A stretch of DNA of 64,000 nt from CAZFLM01 sp964519955 (GTDB taxonomy: Bacteria > Armatimonadota > Chthonomonadetes > Chthonomonadales > CAJBBX01), in contig CAZFLM010000022.1 of NCBI GenBank assembly GCA_964519955.1, forward strand, positions 1 to 64,000, read 5' to 3'. The notes beneath the pieces were generated by a model. It was not told the origin of the DNA. It saw nothing but the letters and a program-made list of their open reading frames with translations, and made no database searches. Positions 1 through 8,247 of the stretch are shown here, one piece after another. Position 1 is the first letter of the stretch; every line of letters begins with the position of its first letter. A program made the position numbers and the translations under genes.

Positions 1-1059
1 CTGTTCGTCCGTCATCTCGGGGAACATCGGCAGGCTCAGACACGAGTTGGCCGCCGCTTCGGAATGCGGGAAGTCGCCGACGTTATGGTGCATGTAGCCA
101 TGCACCTCCTGCAGGTGCAGCGGGACCGGATAATACACGAACGAGCTGACCCCGGCCTCCTTGAGCTTCGCCTGCACGGCGTCGCGGTTCTCGACGCGCA
201 CGGTGTACTGGTGGTACACGGCCCGCACGTCCGGGATCTCGGTCGGCAGCACGACGCCGGCCGTGCCCGTGAGCAACTCGTTGTACCGGGCCGCGTGCCG
301 ACGGCGCAGCTCGGTCCACTCCTCCAGATGGCGGAACTTCACACGGAGGATGGCTGCCTGCAGCTCGTCGAGCCGGCTGTTGAGCCCCAGTTCCTCGTGG
401 TGGTACTTCACTCGCCCTCCATGGCGCCGCAGCATCTCCACGCGCCCGATCGCCTCGCTGGAGCTAGATACGACCATGCCTCCGTCGCCGAAACAGCCGA
501 GGTTCTTGCTTGGGAAGAAGCTGAGGCACCCCAGGTCGCCGAGCGAACCCACCTTCCTACCCTTGTACGCGGCTCCGATCGCCTGCGCGCAGTCCTCGAC
601 GATGTGCAGGTTGTGCTTACGAGCGATCGCCAGGATCGGGTCCATGTCGCAGGGCTGGCCGTACAGGTGCACCGGCAGGATCGCCTTCGTCCGCGGAGTG
701 ATGGCGGCTTCGATGAGCGCCGGGTCCATGTTGAACGTCTCGGGCACGATATCCACGAACACGGGCTTGGCGCCGACGATGCCGATGGCCTCGGTGGTCG
801 CCACGAATGTGAAGGGCGTCGTGATCACCTCGTCGCCGGGCCCGATGCGGAGCGCGCGCAGCGCCAGGTGCAGCCCGTCCGTGCAGTTCCCGACACCCAC
901 GCCGGTCTCGCACTCGCAGTAGGCCGCGATCTCCTTCTCCAGGGCCTTCACGTTCGGGCCCAGGATGTAGGCGGCGCTGGCGGCCGCCTCTTGCATGGCT
1001 GCGTCGATCTCAACCTTATGGATCTGGTACTGGAGCTTCAGGTCGACCAGGGGGATCAT
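1..1059 (-). CDS. wbpE: DegT/DnrJ/EryC1/StrS aminotransferase, WbpE-like (3' end beyond window)
   Basis: PLP-dependent sugar aminotransferase of the DegT family, probably converting a UDP-3-keto-N-acetyl-hexosaminuronate to the 3-amino sugar. I translated 353 codons from the ATG at 1059; the gene runs off the left edge. It opens MIPLVDLKLQYQ and carries the family signature SFFPSKNLGCFGDGG, in which Lys185 is the expected Schiff-base lysine; EDCAQAIGA precedes it. The start overlaps the stop of the upstream acetyltransferase gene as ATGA, so the two are translationally coupled. The neighbours (WbpD-like and WbpB-like) complete the nucleotide-sugar sequence dehydrogenase, aminotransferase, acetyltransferase. 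The exact sugar is inferred from context. Confidence 0.93.
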   Translation of the reverse strand, partial: MIPLVDLKLQYQIHKVEIDAAMQEAAASAAYILGPNVKALEKEIAAYCECETGVGVGNCTDGLHLALRALRIGPGDEVITTPFTFVATTEAIGIVGAKPVFVDIVPETFNMDPALIEAAITPRTKAILPVHLYGQPCDMDPILAIARKHNLHIVEDCAQAIGAAYKGRKVGSLGDLGCLSFFPSKNLGCFGDGGMVVSSSSEAIGRVEMLRRHGGRVKYHHEELGLNSRLDELQAAILRVKFRHLEEWTELRRRHAARYNELLTGTAGVVLPTEIPDVRAVYHQYTVRVENRDAVQAKLKEAGVSSFVYYPVPLHLQEVHGYMHHNVGDFPHSEAAANSCLSLPMFPEMTDEQ

Positions 1060-1640
1060 CTCGTTCTCTCCACGACGTCATTGGTGATGCGGTAGGACTT
1101 CGCGCACTCGCGACAGACGGCCGTCCCATCGGCGAACGCGAGCTTAATGCCGCACTCGCAGGCCCATCCGTGGACGCGTGCCGGATTGCCGTGGACGATG
1201 GCGTAAGGTGGAACGTCACGCGTCACCACGGCGCCAGCGCCCACGAATGCGTGCTCGCCGATCGTGTGCCCACACACGATGGTGGCGTTCGCGCCGATGG
1301 AGGCGCCGCGCTTCACGATGGTCTGCAGGTAGTCGTCGGCCGTGTTGCGGGGGTAGGCCGAGCGCGGGGTGTTGATGTTCGTGAACACCATGCTGGGGCC
1401 GCAGAACACGTCGTCCTCCAGGATGACGCCGCTGTACACGGACACGTTGTTCTGGATCTTGACGTTGTCACCGATCTGTACGCCCGGCGAAATCACCACG
1501 TTCTGGCCGATGCGGCACCGTTTGCCGATAACGCAGTTCTTCATGATGTGGCAGAAGTGCCAGATCTGCGTGCCCGCGCCGATCTCACACGGCTCGTCGA
1601 CATAGGACGACTCATGGACGGAATAGGCCTTCTCGCTCAT
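1056..1640 (-). CDS. wbpD: UDP-2-acetamido-3-amino-glucuronate N-acetyltransferase, WbpD/WlbB-like
   Basis: Left-handed beta-helix (hexapeptide) acetyltransferase of 194 aa that would acetylate the 3-amino group made by the WbpE-like enzyme. It starts MSEKAYSVHESSYVDEP, followed by IGAGTQIWHFCHIM, the typical WbpD/WlbB opening, then repeated hexapeptide turns and FTNINTPRSAYPRN. The C-terminal tail has a Cys cluster (CECG then CREC), which may bind zinc. The ATG at 1640 overlaps the stop of the upstream oxidoreductase (ATGA). A longer reading frame reaches 1808, but that extension lies wholly inside the oxidoreductase gene and has no family similarity. Confidence 0.92.
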   Translation of the reverse strand: MSEKAYSVHESSYVDEPCEIGAGTQIWHFCHIMKNCVIGKRCRIGQNVVISPGVQIGDNVKIQNNVSVYSGVILEDDVFCGPSMVFTNINTPRSAYPRNTADDYLQTIVKRGASIGANATIVCGHTIGEHAFVGAGAVVTRDVPPYAIVHGNPARVHGWACECGIKLAFADGTAVCRECAKSYRITNDVVERTR

Positions 1641-2656
1641 CTGTCCGCTCCGGGGCCGTTCCAGGTCTCCATGGGCAGATCGACCGGATCGCCGTTCATC
1701 ACCAGAGAGCGCTGGGCGGCTTGCAGAACCTTCAGCACGCGCAAGCCGCTCGCTCCGTCGGTGAGCGGCGCCCTGCCGGTCGCCACCGCGTCCAGGAACG
1801 CTTGGCACTCGTTGCGGAGGGGCTCGGTCGCATCGAAGGGGACCTCGACGCCGTCGCCCTTGATGGGGATCGGGCCATCCTCGCGCACCTCGACGCGCTG
1901 ATCGTACAGCAGCAGCTTCTTGGCCACATCATCGTACGTGGCCATCTTGTGGCTGCCGATCACGACCAGACGGTGCTCCTTGAACGGGTGCAGCCACGAC
2001 ACATGGATGTGGGCGCGGACACCGTTGTCGAACAGCAGACTGGTGAGCGTCACGTCGGCGATGTTCGGCGTCACGTACGATCCGCCGCACGCGACCACCT
2101 GGAACGGCATGGCGCCCATCAGCCGCAGGATGATGGCGACATCGTGCGGGGCGAAGCTCCAGAGGATGTTCTCTTCGCGGCGGATCTTGCCCAGACTCAG
2201 CCGGTTCGAGTAGATGTAGCGGACCTTGCCGAGTTCGCCTTCGCGGACCAACTCCGTGATCTTGGCGATGGCCGGGTGGTACTCCAGCACGTGTCCCACC
2301 ATCAGCGTCCGTCCGCGCGCGGCCGCAGTCTCCACGAGCTTGGCGCCTTGGTCCGAGGTGAGGGCCATCGGCTTCTCGACGAACACGTGCTTCTGCGCGT
2401 CGAGGGCCTTCAGCACGAGATCATAGTGGGTCTCCGCCGGGGTGGCGATGGCGACTGCCTGCACGGGCGATGCCAGAACCTGTTCGATGGCGGGGACAAC
2501 CTCGATGCCCGGGGCGATCTGCTGGGCAGCAGCGCGGCCGGCGTCCGTGGCATCGCAGACCATCGCGAGCACGCCGAGCTGGTGGAAGTTGCGGACCAGG
2601 TTGCGCCCCCAGTAGCCGCACCCAACCACGCCTGTACTCCGACTCGTGTCTTGCAT
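1637..2656 (-). CDS. wbpB: Gfo/Idh/MocA-family NAD-dependent sugar dehydrogenase, WbpB-like
   Basis: NAD(P)-dependent oxidoreductase of 339 aa that would oxidise C3 of a UDP-N-acetyl-hexosaminuronate. The N-terminal Rossmann fold has GCGYWG at about residues 12-17, and the family EKP motif follows in FVEKPMALT. The C-terminal half is the alpha/beta substrate domain (SFAPHDVAIILRLMG contains the catalytic His region). The ATG at 2656 has a GGGAGGT ribosome-binding site 8 nt upstream. It is the first gene of a coupled trio with the acetyltransferase and aminotransferase, in the order B-D-E known for UDP-GlcNAc(3NAc)A or ManNAc(3NAc)A synthesis. The 249 bp upstream, up to the Wzz gene, contain no convincing gene. 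Confidence 0.9.
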   Translation of the reverse strand: MQDTSRSTGVVGCGYWGRNLVRNFHQLGVLAMVCDATDAGRAAAQQIAPGIEVVPAIEQVLASPVQAVAIATPAETHYDLVLKALDAQKHVFVEKPMALTSDQGAKLVETAAARGRTLMVGHVLEYHPAIAKITELVREGELGKVRYIYSNRLSLGKIRREENILWSFAPHDVAIILRLMGAMPFQVVACGGSYVTPNIADVTLTSLLFDNGVRAHIHVSWLHPFKEHRLVVIGSHKMATYDDVAKKLLLYDQRVEVREDGPIPIKGDGVEVPFDATEPLRNECQAFLDAVATGRAPLTDGASGLRVLKVLQAAQRSLVMNGDPVDLPMETWNGPGADR

Positions 2657-2905
2657 CGGCAGAGACCTCCCTGTGCCGCATCCCCATCGGTGCGGCTCCT
2701 GCAGACAACGGCTCCCGAGTAGGGATCCGGCTCCCTCGCGCCGAGGCGAGGGCATTGGCCGATGCCGCCAGCGGAGCGTGCGGGGGGCGCCACTGCAGAG
2801 GCGTGACATCAGCCGGCAGTTCGGCGCAGATGACGTCTGGCGCGCACAGCCCCGGAAACGAGAACGCCTCCCGCCGCGCCCGCAAGGCGTCCAGCGCGGC
2901 CGGCG

Positions 2906-4342
2906 CTATGGCGCAGGCGCTGGTGGCTTCGTTCTTATGTAGGCGGCCGCGACCCAGATGCCCCAGGCGATCGCCGCCCATAGTACGCTGCTGGAGACCA
3001 TCGATAGCAGCCGCGGCGTGCCGGCGACGGGCAGTTCCGGCTGGTCGACCACGGCAACGCGCGTCGACAGAGCCGCTGTGGTGGTGTAGACCTGGGCTGC
3101 CGCGGCGGCGGTTGCCTTGAGTGCCTCCATACGCCAGATGCACTCGTTCCTGAGCAGCTCGTACTGCGTCTGCAGGCGCCTTCGGGTCTTGAGCCTGGCC
3201 TCGGCCTCGACCAACTGAGCGAGCAACTGCGTGCGCCTGGTGCGCAACTGCACGGCTTCTGCCTGGCTCCGTACGTCCTCACTGGTTCGCCGCTGCTGGA
3301 CTCCCCGCATCTGCCTGCGCAGTTCGGCCCTCGCAAGCAGCAAGCGCTGGCGGTTCATGACGACGATCGGGTTCAGCGGGCCGAGCTGGAGTTCGCTTGT
3401 CTTGAGCGACTGCTCGGCTGTCGATACCGCCTTGCGCGCGTCCGCGAGCAGCGGGTCCTCTGCGGGGATGCTCCCGGGGTCTGCAAGCTGAGCATTGGTC
3501 AGCGCGTGCGCCGTTGCGCTGAAGGCGCCCGTGGTGCGCAGCGCGACCTCGGTCTCCGCCAGAGCGGAGTAGATGGCGCCTATCTCGGATGAGCCCTGGC
3601 CCCCGGACGGTGCGCCGCCTGCGGTCGAAGCTCCACTCTCGACCTGCGGCAGGGCTCGCGGGTCCTCCTTGTCGAGATCGCGCGTGACGTAGGATGTGAA
3701 GCGCCTGAGTGAGCGGTCGAAGTCGAGCCGCGATTGGGCAAGCTGAGCTCGCGCTGCTCGCAGCGTGCCCGCGTCCTGGGCATTGTCCTCGTGCGTGTAG
3801 TAGGAGCGCAACTCCTCGGCGTACTTCGCCGCGGCGACTCGGGCGGTCTCCTTGGCCAGATTGCGGGCCGCGGTGTCCCTGGAGAGGCGAGGGGGGCCGG
3901 GCATCGAGACGTCTATGAAGACGAGGCCGGTTGCATCCTCGCGCACCTGGACCGAGTCCCTCACGAGGAAGTCGATCGCTTCACGTTCGCCCGGTAGGCC
4001 GAAGAGCTTCTCTAGATGGAGCGCCCCGTTGACCCGTTGGGCAAGGCGGCGGCTCTTGAGGATGCCGATGTGCCGCTTGCCGGCGCCCGCCCCGGTGAGC
4101 GCAGCCAGCGTCGATGTGCCGGCCGTGGGCTGCTGAATGGCGATCGAGACCGTGGAGGTGAAGAACTGCGGCGCCAGGAATGCCTGCGCGAGCGCGAAGG
4201 CGACGGCCAGAATGGGACCCAGGTACCACCACACCGCCATTGAGCGCCGAGCAATAGCCCTCAGATGCGCGTCTCCGTAGATGGGGATGCCTTCGCCAGC
4301 GGTGGTCTCGCTCAAATCAGATCGCCGATCCTGCCAGGTCAT
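2906..4342 (-). CDS. Wzz/GumC-type polysaccharide chain-length or export protein
   Basis: Inner-membrane polysaccharide co-polymerase of 478 aa. It has a transmembrane segment at about 35-55, a long periplasmic region rich in predicted coiled coil (about 180-430, many Arg/Leu/Ala heptads), and a second transmembrane segment near 447-470. It ends shortly after this second helix, so there is no cytoplasmic BY-kinase domain. The N-terminal Wzz-like sequence (FTSTVSIAIQQPTAGTSTLAALTGAG) and the position beside nucleotide-sugar genes point to control of chain length or export of a surface glycan. The ATG at 4342 has CGGAG about 9 nt upstream. The precise polymer is unknown. Confidence 0.85.
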   Translation of the reverse strand: MTWQDRRSDLSETTAGEGIPIYGDAHLRAIARRSMAVWWYLGPILAVAFALAQAFLAPQFFTSTVSIAIQQPTAGTSTLAALTGAGAGKRHIGILKSRRLAQRVNGALHLEKLFGLPGEREAIDFLVRDSVQVREDATGLVFIDVSMPGPPRLSRDTAARNLAKETARVAAAKYAEELRSYYTHEDNAQDAGTLRAARAQLAQSRLDFDRSLRRFTSYVTRDLDKEDPRALPQVESGASTAGGAPSGGQGSSEIGAIYSALAETEVALRTTGAFSATAHALTNAQLADPGSIPAEDPLLADARKAVSTAEQSLKTSELQLGPLNPIVVMNRQRLLLARAELRRQMRGVQQRRTSEDVRSQAEAVQLRTRRTQLLAQLVEAEARLKTRRRLQTQYELLRNECIWRMEALKATAAAAAQVYTTTAALSTRVAVVDQPELPVAGTPRLLSMVSSSVLWAAIAWGIWVAAAYIRTKPPAPAP

Positions 4343-4425
4343 CCCGGCAAACTCCGCTGCAGTAGACGGTCATCTGGGCCTCGCCCGGGGCGCATCTGGC
4401 CGGCTCCTGCCTCTCTGAGACGACC

Positions 4426-5373
4426 TCAGTATACCCGCGCCTCAGGCGGGGAGGCCGCGAGTGGCGCCAACCGCGTGCTGCCGGCCCTGGTCGCCGCCCG
4501 CAGCGCGACGCAGCTCCCTGTGATCGCGAACCCTTCCGAGTAGTACAGGTTCTGCGCGCGCAGGTTGGTCCATCCCGTCGTCAGGCGGACCATCGAGGCG
4601 CCCATCGCCAGCAGATCGTTCATGGCCTCGGCCAGGAGCAGACGCCCGAGGCCGCACCCCTGGTGGCGCTCGCCGATCGCCAGCGCGTCGATGTACCCGG
4701 TGAACCGCGCTCCGGGGTGCATGCTGCGCCTCGGATGCATCAGGGAGTAGCGGCACTCGCCGATCCGCTCCCCGGAGGCGTCCTCGAGGCTCAGCGTCTC
4801 TTCGCCGTTCCGCTGCCCGCGCAGGAGTGCCAGTCCGATCGGCACGGCGGACGATGTCCGGCCTGCGTCGGCGCGCGCCTCCATGCAGATCTCGCGGTGA
4901 TGGATCTGGAACCCCTCGCGCGTGAGCATCGCCATCAGGTGCGGCAGTTGCTCGGGCAGCAGGGCGACGCCGCCATTGAACGCCGGCATGCAGGCCGCCT
5001 CCGACGGATCGAACGCCCAGACCGAGGTGGCCTGCGTCTCTCGGGCGTGCGCGCGCGCGGCCTGTAGGAGGGCGCGCGCGGCTTCGGTGTGGCTCGGCGC
5101 AGCAAACGGGCCGAACACCAGCGCGTCGCCGGGGCGCGCGAGTGCCCACCGCTCGACGCGCTCCAGCGTACCGATGCGCGCGAAGGCCACGGGGGCACCG
5201 CCCATCACGGCGACCAGCACGATTGCTCGACCCAGATGAGGGGGAGGGGCGAGGAGCGGCTCGGCGAACTCGTCGAAGCCACAAGGGAACCCATGCCGAA
5301 CGGGGTCGCAGAGCGCGCGGAACCGGGCGTGCAGCTCAGGCAGGTCGCCGGGCAGCAATGGCCGGACTTGCAT
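4426..5373 (-). CDS. GNAT-family N-acetyltransferase with two GNAT-like halves
   Basis: Protein of 315 aa, about twice a single GNAT domain. The C-terminal half has a clear acetyl-CoA signature, GYIDALAIGERHQGCGLGR, around residues 226-244, followed by LTTGWTNLRAQNLYYSEGF, the usual motif B region. The N-terminal half (1-160) looks like a degenerate GNAT fold without a visible pyrophosphate loop. The substrate cannot be read from the sequence. The ATG at 5373 has GGAG 10 nt upstream; an in-frame GTG at 5397 has poorer spacing. It lies between the glycan genes and upp, with about 40 bp to upp, and may be co-transcribed with it. Confidence 0.8.
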   Translation of the reverse strand: MQVRPLLPGDLPELHARFRALCDPVRHGFPCGFDEFAEPLLAPPPHLGRAIVLVAVMGGAPVAFARIGTLERVERWALARPGDALVFGPFAAPSHTEAARALLQAARAHARETQATSVWAFDPSEAACMPAFNGGVALLPEQLPHLMAMLTREGFQIHHREICMEARADAGRTSSAVPIGLALLRGQRNGEETLSLEDASGERIGECRYSLMHPRRSMHPGARFTGYIDALAIGERHQGCGLGRLLLAEAMNDLLAMGASMVRLTTGWTNLRAQNLYYSEGFAITGSCVALRAATRAGSTRLAPLAASPPEARVY

Positions 5374-5414
5374 CGTCGCGTCACTCCGGTCGATCACTCG
5401 TCCGCGCCGCCCGC

Positions 5415-6035
5415 CTACCCGGTGCCGTAGAGCCTGTCGCCGAAGTCGCCAAGGCCGGGCAGGATGTACTTGCGGGTGTTCAGCCCACGGTCCAGCGCTG
5501 CCGTGTAGATCGACACGCCGGGGTAGGCCGCCTCGACGGTCGCCACACCCTCGGGCGCCGCCACGATGCACAGCAGGATCGCCCGGTCGGCGCCTTCCGC
5601 GTAGACGGCCTGCAGAGCCGCGACCGCCGAGCCACCCGTCGCCAGCATCGGGTCGACGATGAAGACCGTGCGCCCCTCGACCTTCGGCAGCTTGCAGTAG
5701 TAGTGGTTGGCGATCGCCGTCGTCTCGTCCCGCTCGAGGCCGATGTAGCCGACCGACACATCCGGGAACAGGTCGACGATGGCGTCAAGCATGCCGAGAC
5801 CGGCACGGAGGATCGGCACCACCACGAGTTCCTCGTCCAGCTCCGGCGACCAGATCTCCTCCAGCGGCGTCGTGATGCGCAGCTTGGCGGTCCGCAGATC
5901 GCGGCTGGCCTCGATCGCCAGTAGCCCGGACAGCTTGCGCGTCAGGGTCCTGAAGAGGGCGGGCTTGGTCGTGGCGTCGCGCAGGTGCGTCAGATAGTGC
6001 TGCGCCAATGGATGCTCGACGATGGTGAGAGCCAC
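5415..6035 (-). CDS. upp: uracil phosphoribosyltransferase
   Basis: Converts uracil and PRPP to UMP in pyrimidine salvage. At 206 aa it has the normal family length (about 208). The PRPP loop is VDPMLATGGSA at 128-138, and the conserved PILRAGLGM and uracil-site end YILPGLGDFGDR are present. I chose the GTG at 6035 because CGGAGG lies 6-7 nt upstream and the resulting N-terminus (ALTIVEHPLAQHYL) matches the family. A longer frame starting at 6143 would add 36 residues read through the dispersed hairpin repeat at 6110-6135, which is non-coding. Confidence 0.96.
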   Translation of the reverse strand: MALTIVEHPLAQHYLTHLRDATTKPALFRTLTRKLSGLLAIEASRDLRTAKLRITTPLEEIWSPELDEELVVVPILRAGLGMLDAIVDLFPDVSVGYIGLERDETTAIANHYYCKLPKVEGRTVFIVDPMLATGGSAVAALQAVYAEGADRAILLCIVAAPEGVATVEAAYPGVSIYTAALDRGLNTRKYILPGLGDFGDRLYGTG

Positions 6036-6109
6036 GACCTGCCTCCGGGTGGATCGGGTGATGGCGAACCGGCCAGGCGATGCTAGCCTGGATGATGCAC
6101 CGGTGCCGT

Positions 6110-6135
6110 GGTGGGATGGGCCTCCGTGCCCGCCC
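6110..6135 (+). repeat. dispersed hairpin repeat, copy 1
   Basis: Copy of the intergenic family GGT-GGGATGGGC-CTCCGT-GCCCGCCC. It lies between upp and trkA. The right arm here is GCCCGCCC, so one stem position is mismatched (A opposite C). Confidence 0.8.
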
Positions 6136-6159
6136 TGTACCACATATCGACCAGCCAGG

Positions 6160-6825
6160 CTAGGCCGCGCCCTCGGCGAAGATCTGGCGGATGCGCGCTT
6201 CCTGATCCGACCGCACCAGGCCGATCACCGCGTCGCCGACCTCGAACTTGGTGTCGGCCTGCGGAATCATCCCGTGGTCCTGTCGAATGAGGGAGATGAT
6301 GAGCGAGTCGTCGGGCAGGCCGATCTCGGCGATGGGCTTCCCGAGCACCGGCGACTTCGGCCCGATCTCGATCTGCACGATCTCGATGTTGCCGCGCCGC
6401 AGCGCCGCCAGCGGGATCACCTCGCCGGTCTCGATCTCTTGCTCCAGCAGGTTGTAGATGATCTTGGTGGAGCTGACCGTTGCGTCGATGCCCAACTGCT
6501 GGAAGAGCCCCTCGTTGCGCGGGTCGTTGATGCGCGCGATGGTGCGGGGCACGTTGAACTTCATCTTGGCCATCTGGCAGATGACGAGGTTGTCGTCGTC
6601 CTCCGCCGTCACGGCCACCACGACGTCAGCGCGGCCGACCCCGGCCTCCTCGAGCAGGCGCACCTCGGAGCCGTCGCCCTGCATGGCGACCTCGCCCAAC
6701 TCCTCGGCGAGCTGCCGGTGGAGGTTGCGGTCCTTCTCCATCAGCAGGACTTCGTGGGTCGTGTTGGTTAGCGCTTTCGCAAGGTAGTAGCCGACGTTGC
6801 CGCCGCCGACGATGACGATGTACAT
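6160..6825 (-). CDS. trkA: TrkA/KtrA-type RCK potassium regulatory protein
   Basis: Cytoplasmic ring-forming regulator of a K+ transporter, 221 aa with both domains: RCK_N (1-135) and RCK_C/TrkA_C (about 140-220). The nucleotide-binding loop is GGGNVG at 7-12, with Glu30 at the end of the second strand as expected for NAD or adenosine-nucleotide ribose binding. The C-domain begins EIVQIEIGPKSPVLGK. AGAGG lies 10 nt before the ATG. No TrkH/KtrB pore gene is in the window; the adjacent transporters are of KimA type, so the partner may be unusual or encoded elsewhere. Confidence 0.92.
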   Translation of the reverse strand: MYIVIVGGGNVGYYLAKALTNTTHEVLLMEKDRNLHRQLAEELGEVAMQGDGSEVRLLEEAGVGRADVVVAVTAEDDDNLVICQMAKMKFNVPRTIARINDPRNEGLFQQLGIDATVSSTKIIYNLLEQEIETGEVIPLAALRRGNIEIVQIEIGPKSPVLGKPIAEIGLPDDSLIISLIRQDHGMIPQADTKFEVGDAVIGLVRSDQEARIRQIFAEGAA

Positions 6826-6872
6826 GGCGTGCTGCCTCTATTGGGGAAGCGCTCCGCGGTGCCCGAACCGGG

Positions 6873-7325
6873 TCACACGTTGAGCGCGATGTAGTCCTTG
6901 TTGTAGTCCTTCTCGATGGCCCAGACACCCTCGGCGACGTAGTCGCGCAGCAGGCCCGAGAGGATGGTGGTACCGCATATCGTTACGATCCCCAACTCGC
7001 GGTAGGCTTCCGCGCGGATCGGGTCGTTGATGCGGGTGATCACCTTCGGCACGTGATACACCTGGTGCGCGATTTGCGCCGCCATGATGTTGCGGTTGTC
7101 CCCTTGCGTCACGGAGAGGAACACGTCGCAGTTCTCGATGCCGGCTCGGCGCAGCACATCGTCGTCGAGCCCGTTCCCAACGACCCGCTGCCCGCGGTAT
7201 CTGCTGCCCAGGCGCCGAAACGCCTCGCTGGCGTAGTCGATCACCGTCACGTTATGGCCTTCGCGGTACATGAGCCGGGCAAACGTCGACCCGACCCGCC
7301 CGCAACCCAGGATGATGATGTTCAC
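6873..7325 (-). CDS. RCK_N-only TrkA-like protein
   Basis: Stand-alone RCK_N domain of 150 aa, with the Rossmann loop GCGRVG at 8-13 and Asp at the end of strand two (VIDYAS). It stops after the helix that normally links to RCK_C, so the ligand-binding C-domain is absent. The GTG at 7325 has AAGGAG 9 nt upstream. It is 47 bp upstream of the two-domain RCK gene, and a heteromeric ring with that protein is plausible (inference). Confidence 0.88.
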   Translation of the reverse strand: MNIIILGCGRVGSTFARLMYREGHNVTVIDYASEAFRRLGSRYRGQRVVGNGLDDDVLRRAGIENCDVFLSVTQGDNRNIMAAQIAHQVYHVPKVITRINDPIRAEAYRELGIVTICGTTILSGLLRDYVAEGVWAIEKDYNKDYIALNV

Positions 7326-7431
7326 CCCGATCGCTCCTTGTCATGGACGGCTGCCCGCGCGCGCGGACCGTCCTCCTGGCTCCTTCGACAGCCTTGGCAC
7401 GGTTACCTGCCGTCGGCGTCGCAGCCTTGTG

Positions 7432-8247
7432 TCAGTGTGGGTGTTCCGTGCCGCCGTTGGTCGCGGCCTGGGCGTTGCGCGCGATGACCACGCTGCAGGG
7501 CGCCCGGTGTAGGAGTGCGTCCACGAGATCCATGAACGCGGGGCTGTTCGCTTGATCCGCGGCCGCGCTCACCACCACGGTCGCGGCCGCGTAGTTCTTG
7601 ATCGCCAGCAGGATGCCCTCCTGCGGGTCGCGCACTCGCTCGACGTGCACCGCGAAGACCAGACCGGCCTTGCGCGCCGTGGCGGACGCCGCCTCGATGC
7701 CCTGGTTCGCGATGGCCTCCGCCTCCGGCAGCGGCGCGGTCAGCGGCAGGTTGCGCGCGACGGTGAGGAAGTAGACCAGATGCGCCTGCACCTTCAGCTC
7801 GCGCTGCGCCCGCGCTGCGATGACGACCGCTGCCTCGCTGTCGAGCCCCTCCACCAGCGGCACGAGGACTCCGTTGCCCATGGCCTGCCGGTCGGCGGCT
7901 GTGGGCGTGGCCGACGCCTGGAGGCGCAGCGACGCGCGGGCCTCTTCCACCGTGGTGGCAACCGGCAACTGCGAGCGGACGCCCGGGATGCTCCGAACCA
8001 CCCGCATCACCTCGTCCGGCAGTGCGCACACCACGATGCGGGCGCCCGCAGCCTGGATGTCGCGCATGGCCTCGAGGAACGTCTTCGCGCCGTCCTCCGA
8101 GACATGGCTCAGTTCGCTGCAGTCGATGAGGATACCCTCGGGGTGGTCCTGGAGGAGCAGATTCGCCGCCGCCTTGATCGTCAGCCACTGGTTCTTCACC
8201 AGGGCGCCAGACAGGCGGACAACGTCGTCGTGAGTGGACACGATCAT
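7432..8247 (-). CDS. STAS domain - universal stress protein (USP) domain fusion
   Basis: Cytoplasmic 271-aa protein with two recognisable halves. Residues 1-107 resemble a STAS domain (LIDCSELSHVSEDGAKTFLEAM is the central strand-helix, followed by AGARIVVCAL). Residues about 125-265 resemble a UspA fold (NGVLVPLVEGLDSEAAVVIA, then AFMDLVDALLHRAPCSVVIA). Its ATG overlaps the stop of the upstream kimA as ATGA, so it is translationally coupled to a K+ transporter. STAS and USP domains are both regulatory modules, so a role in controlling the transporter is inferred. Overlapping longer frames lie inside kimA and are ignored. Confidence 0.8.
   Translation of the reverse strand: MIVSTHDDVVRLSGALVKNQWLTIKAAANLLLQDHPEGILIDCSELSHVSEDGAKTFLEAMRDIQAAGARIVVCALPDEVMRVVRSIPGVRSQLPVATTVEEARASLRLQASATPTAADRQAMGNGVLVPLVEGLDSEAAVVIAARAQRELKVQAHLVYFLTVARNLPLTAPLPEAEAIANQGIEAASATARKAGLVFAVHVERVRDPQEGILLAIKNYAAATVVVSAAADQANSPAFMDLVDALLHRAPCSVVIARNAQAATNGGTEHPH

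Noticed and set aside
64..1095. 343-aa plus-strand frame at the left edge
   Set aside because: It is a shadow of the minus-strand aminotransferase, whose frame gives clear DegT motifs including Lys185.
2657..2905. Minus-strand frame continuing through the wbpB-wzz gap
   Set aside because: No start with a ribosome-binding site and no recognisable motif; low-complexity Ala/Arg/Pro translation.
6036..6143. 36-residue N-terminal extension of upp (GGHGGPSHHG)
   Set aside because: It reads through the intergenic hairpin repeat, and GTG 6035 has a good ribosome-binding site and family-like N-terminus.
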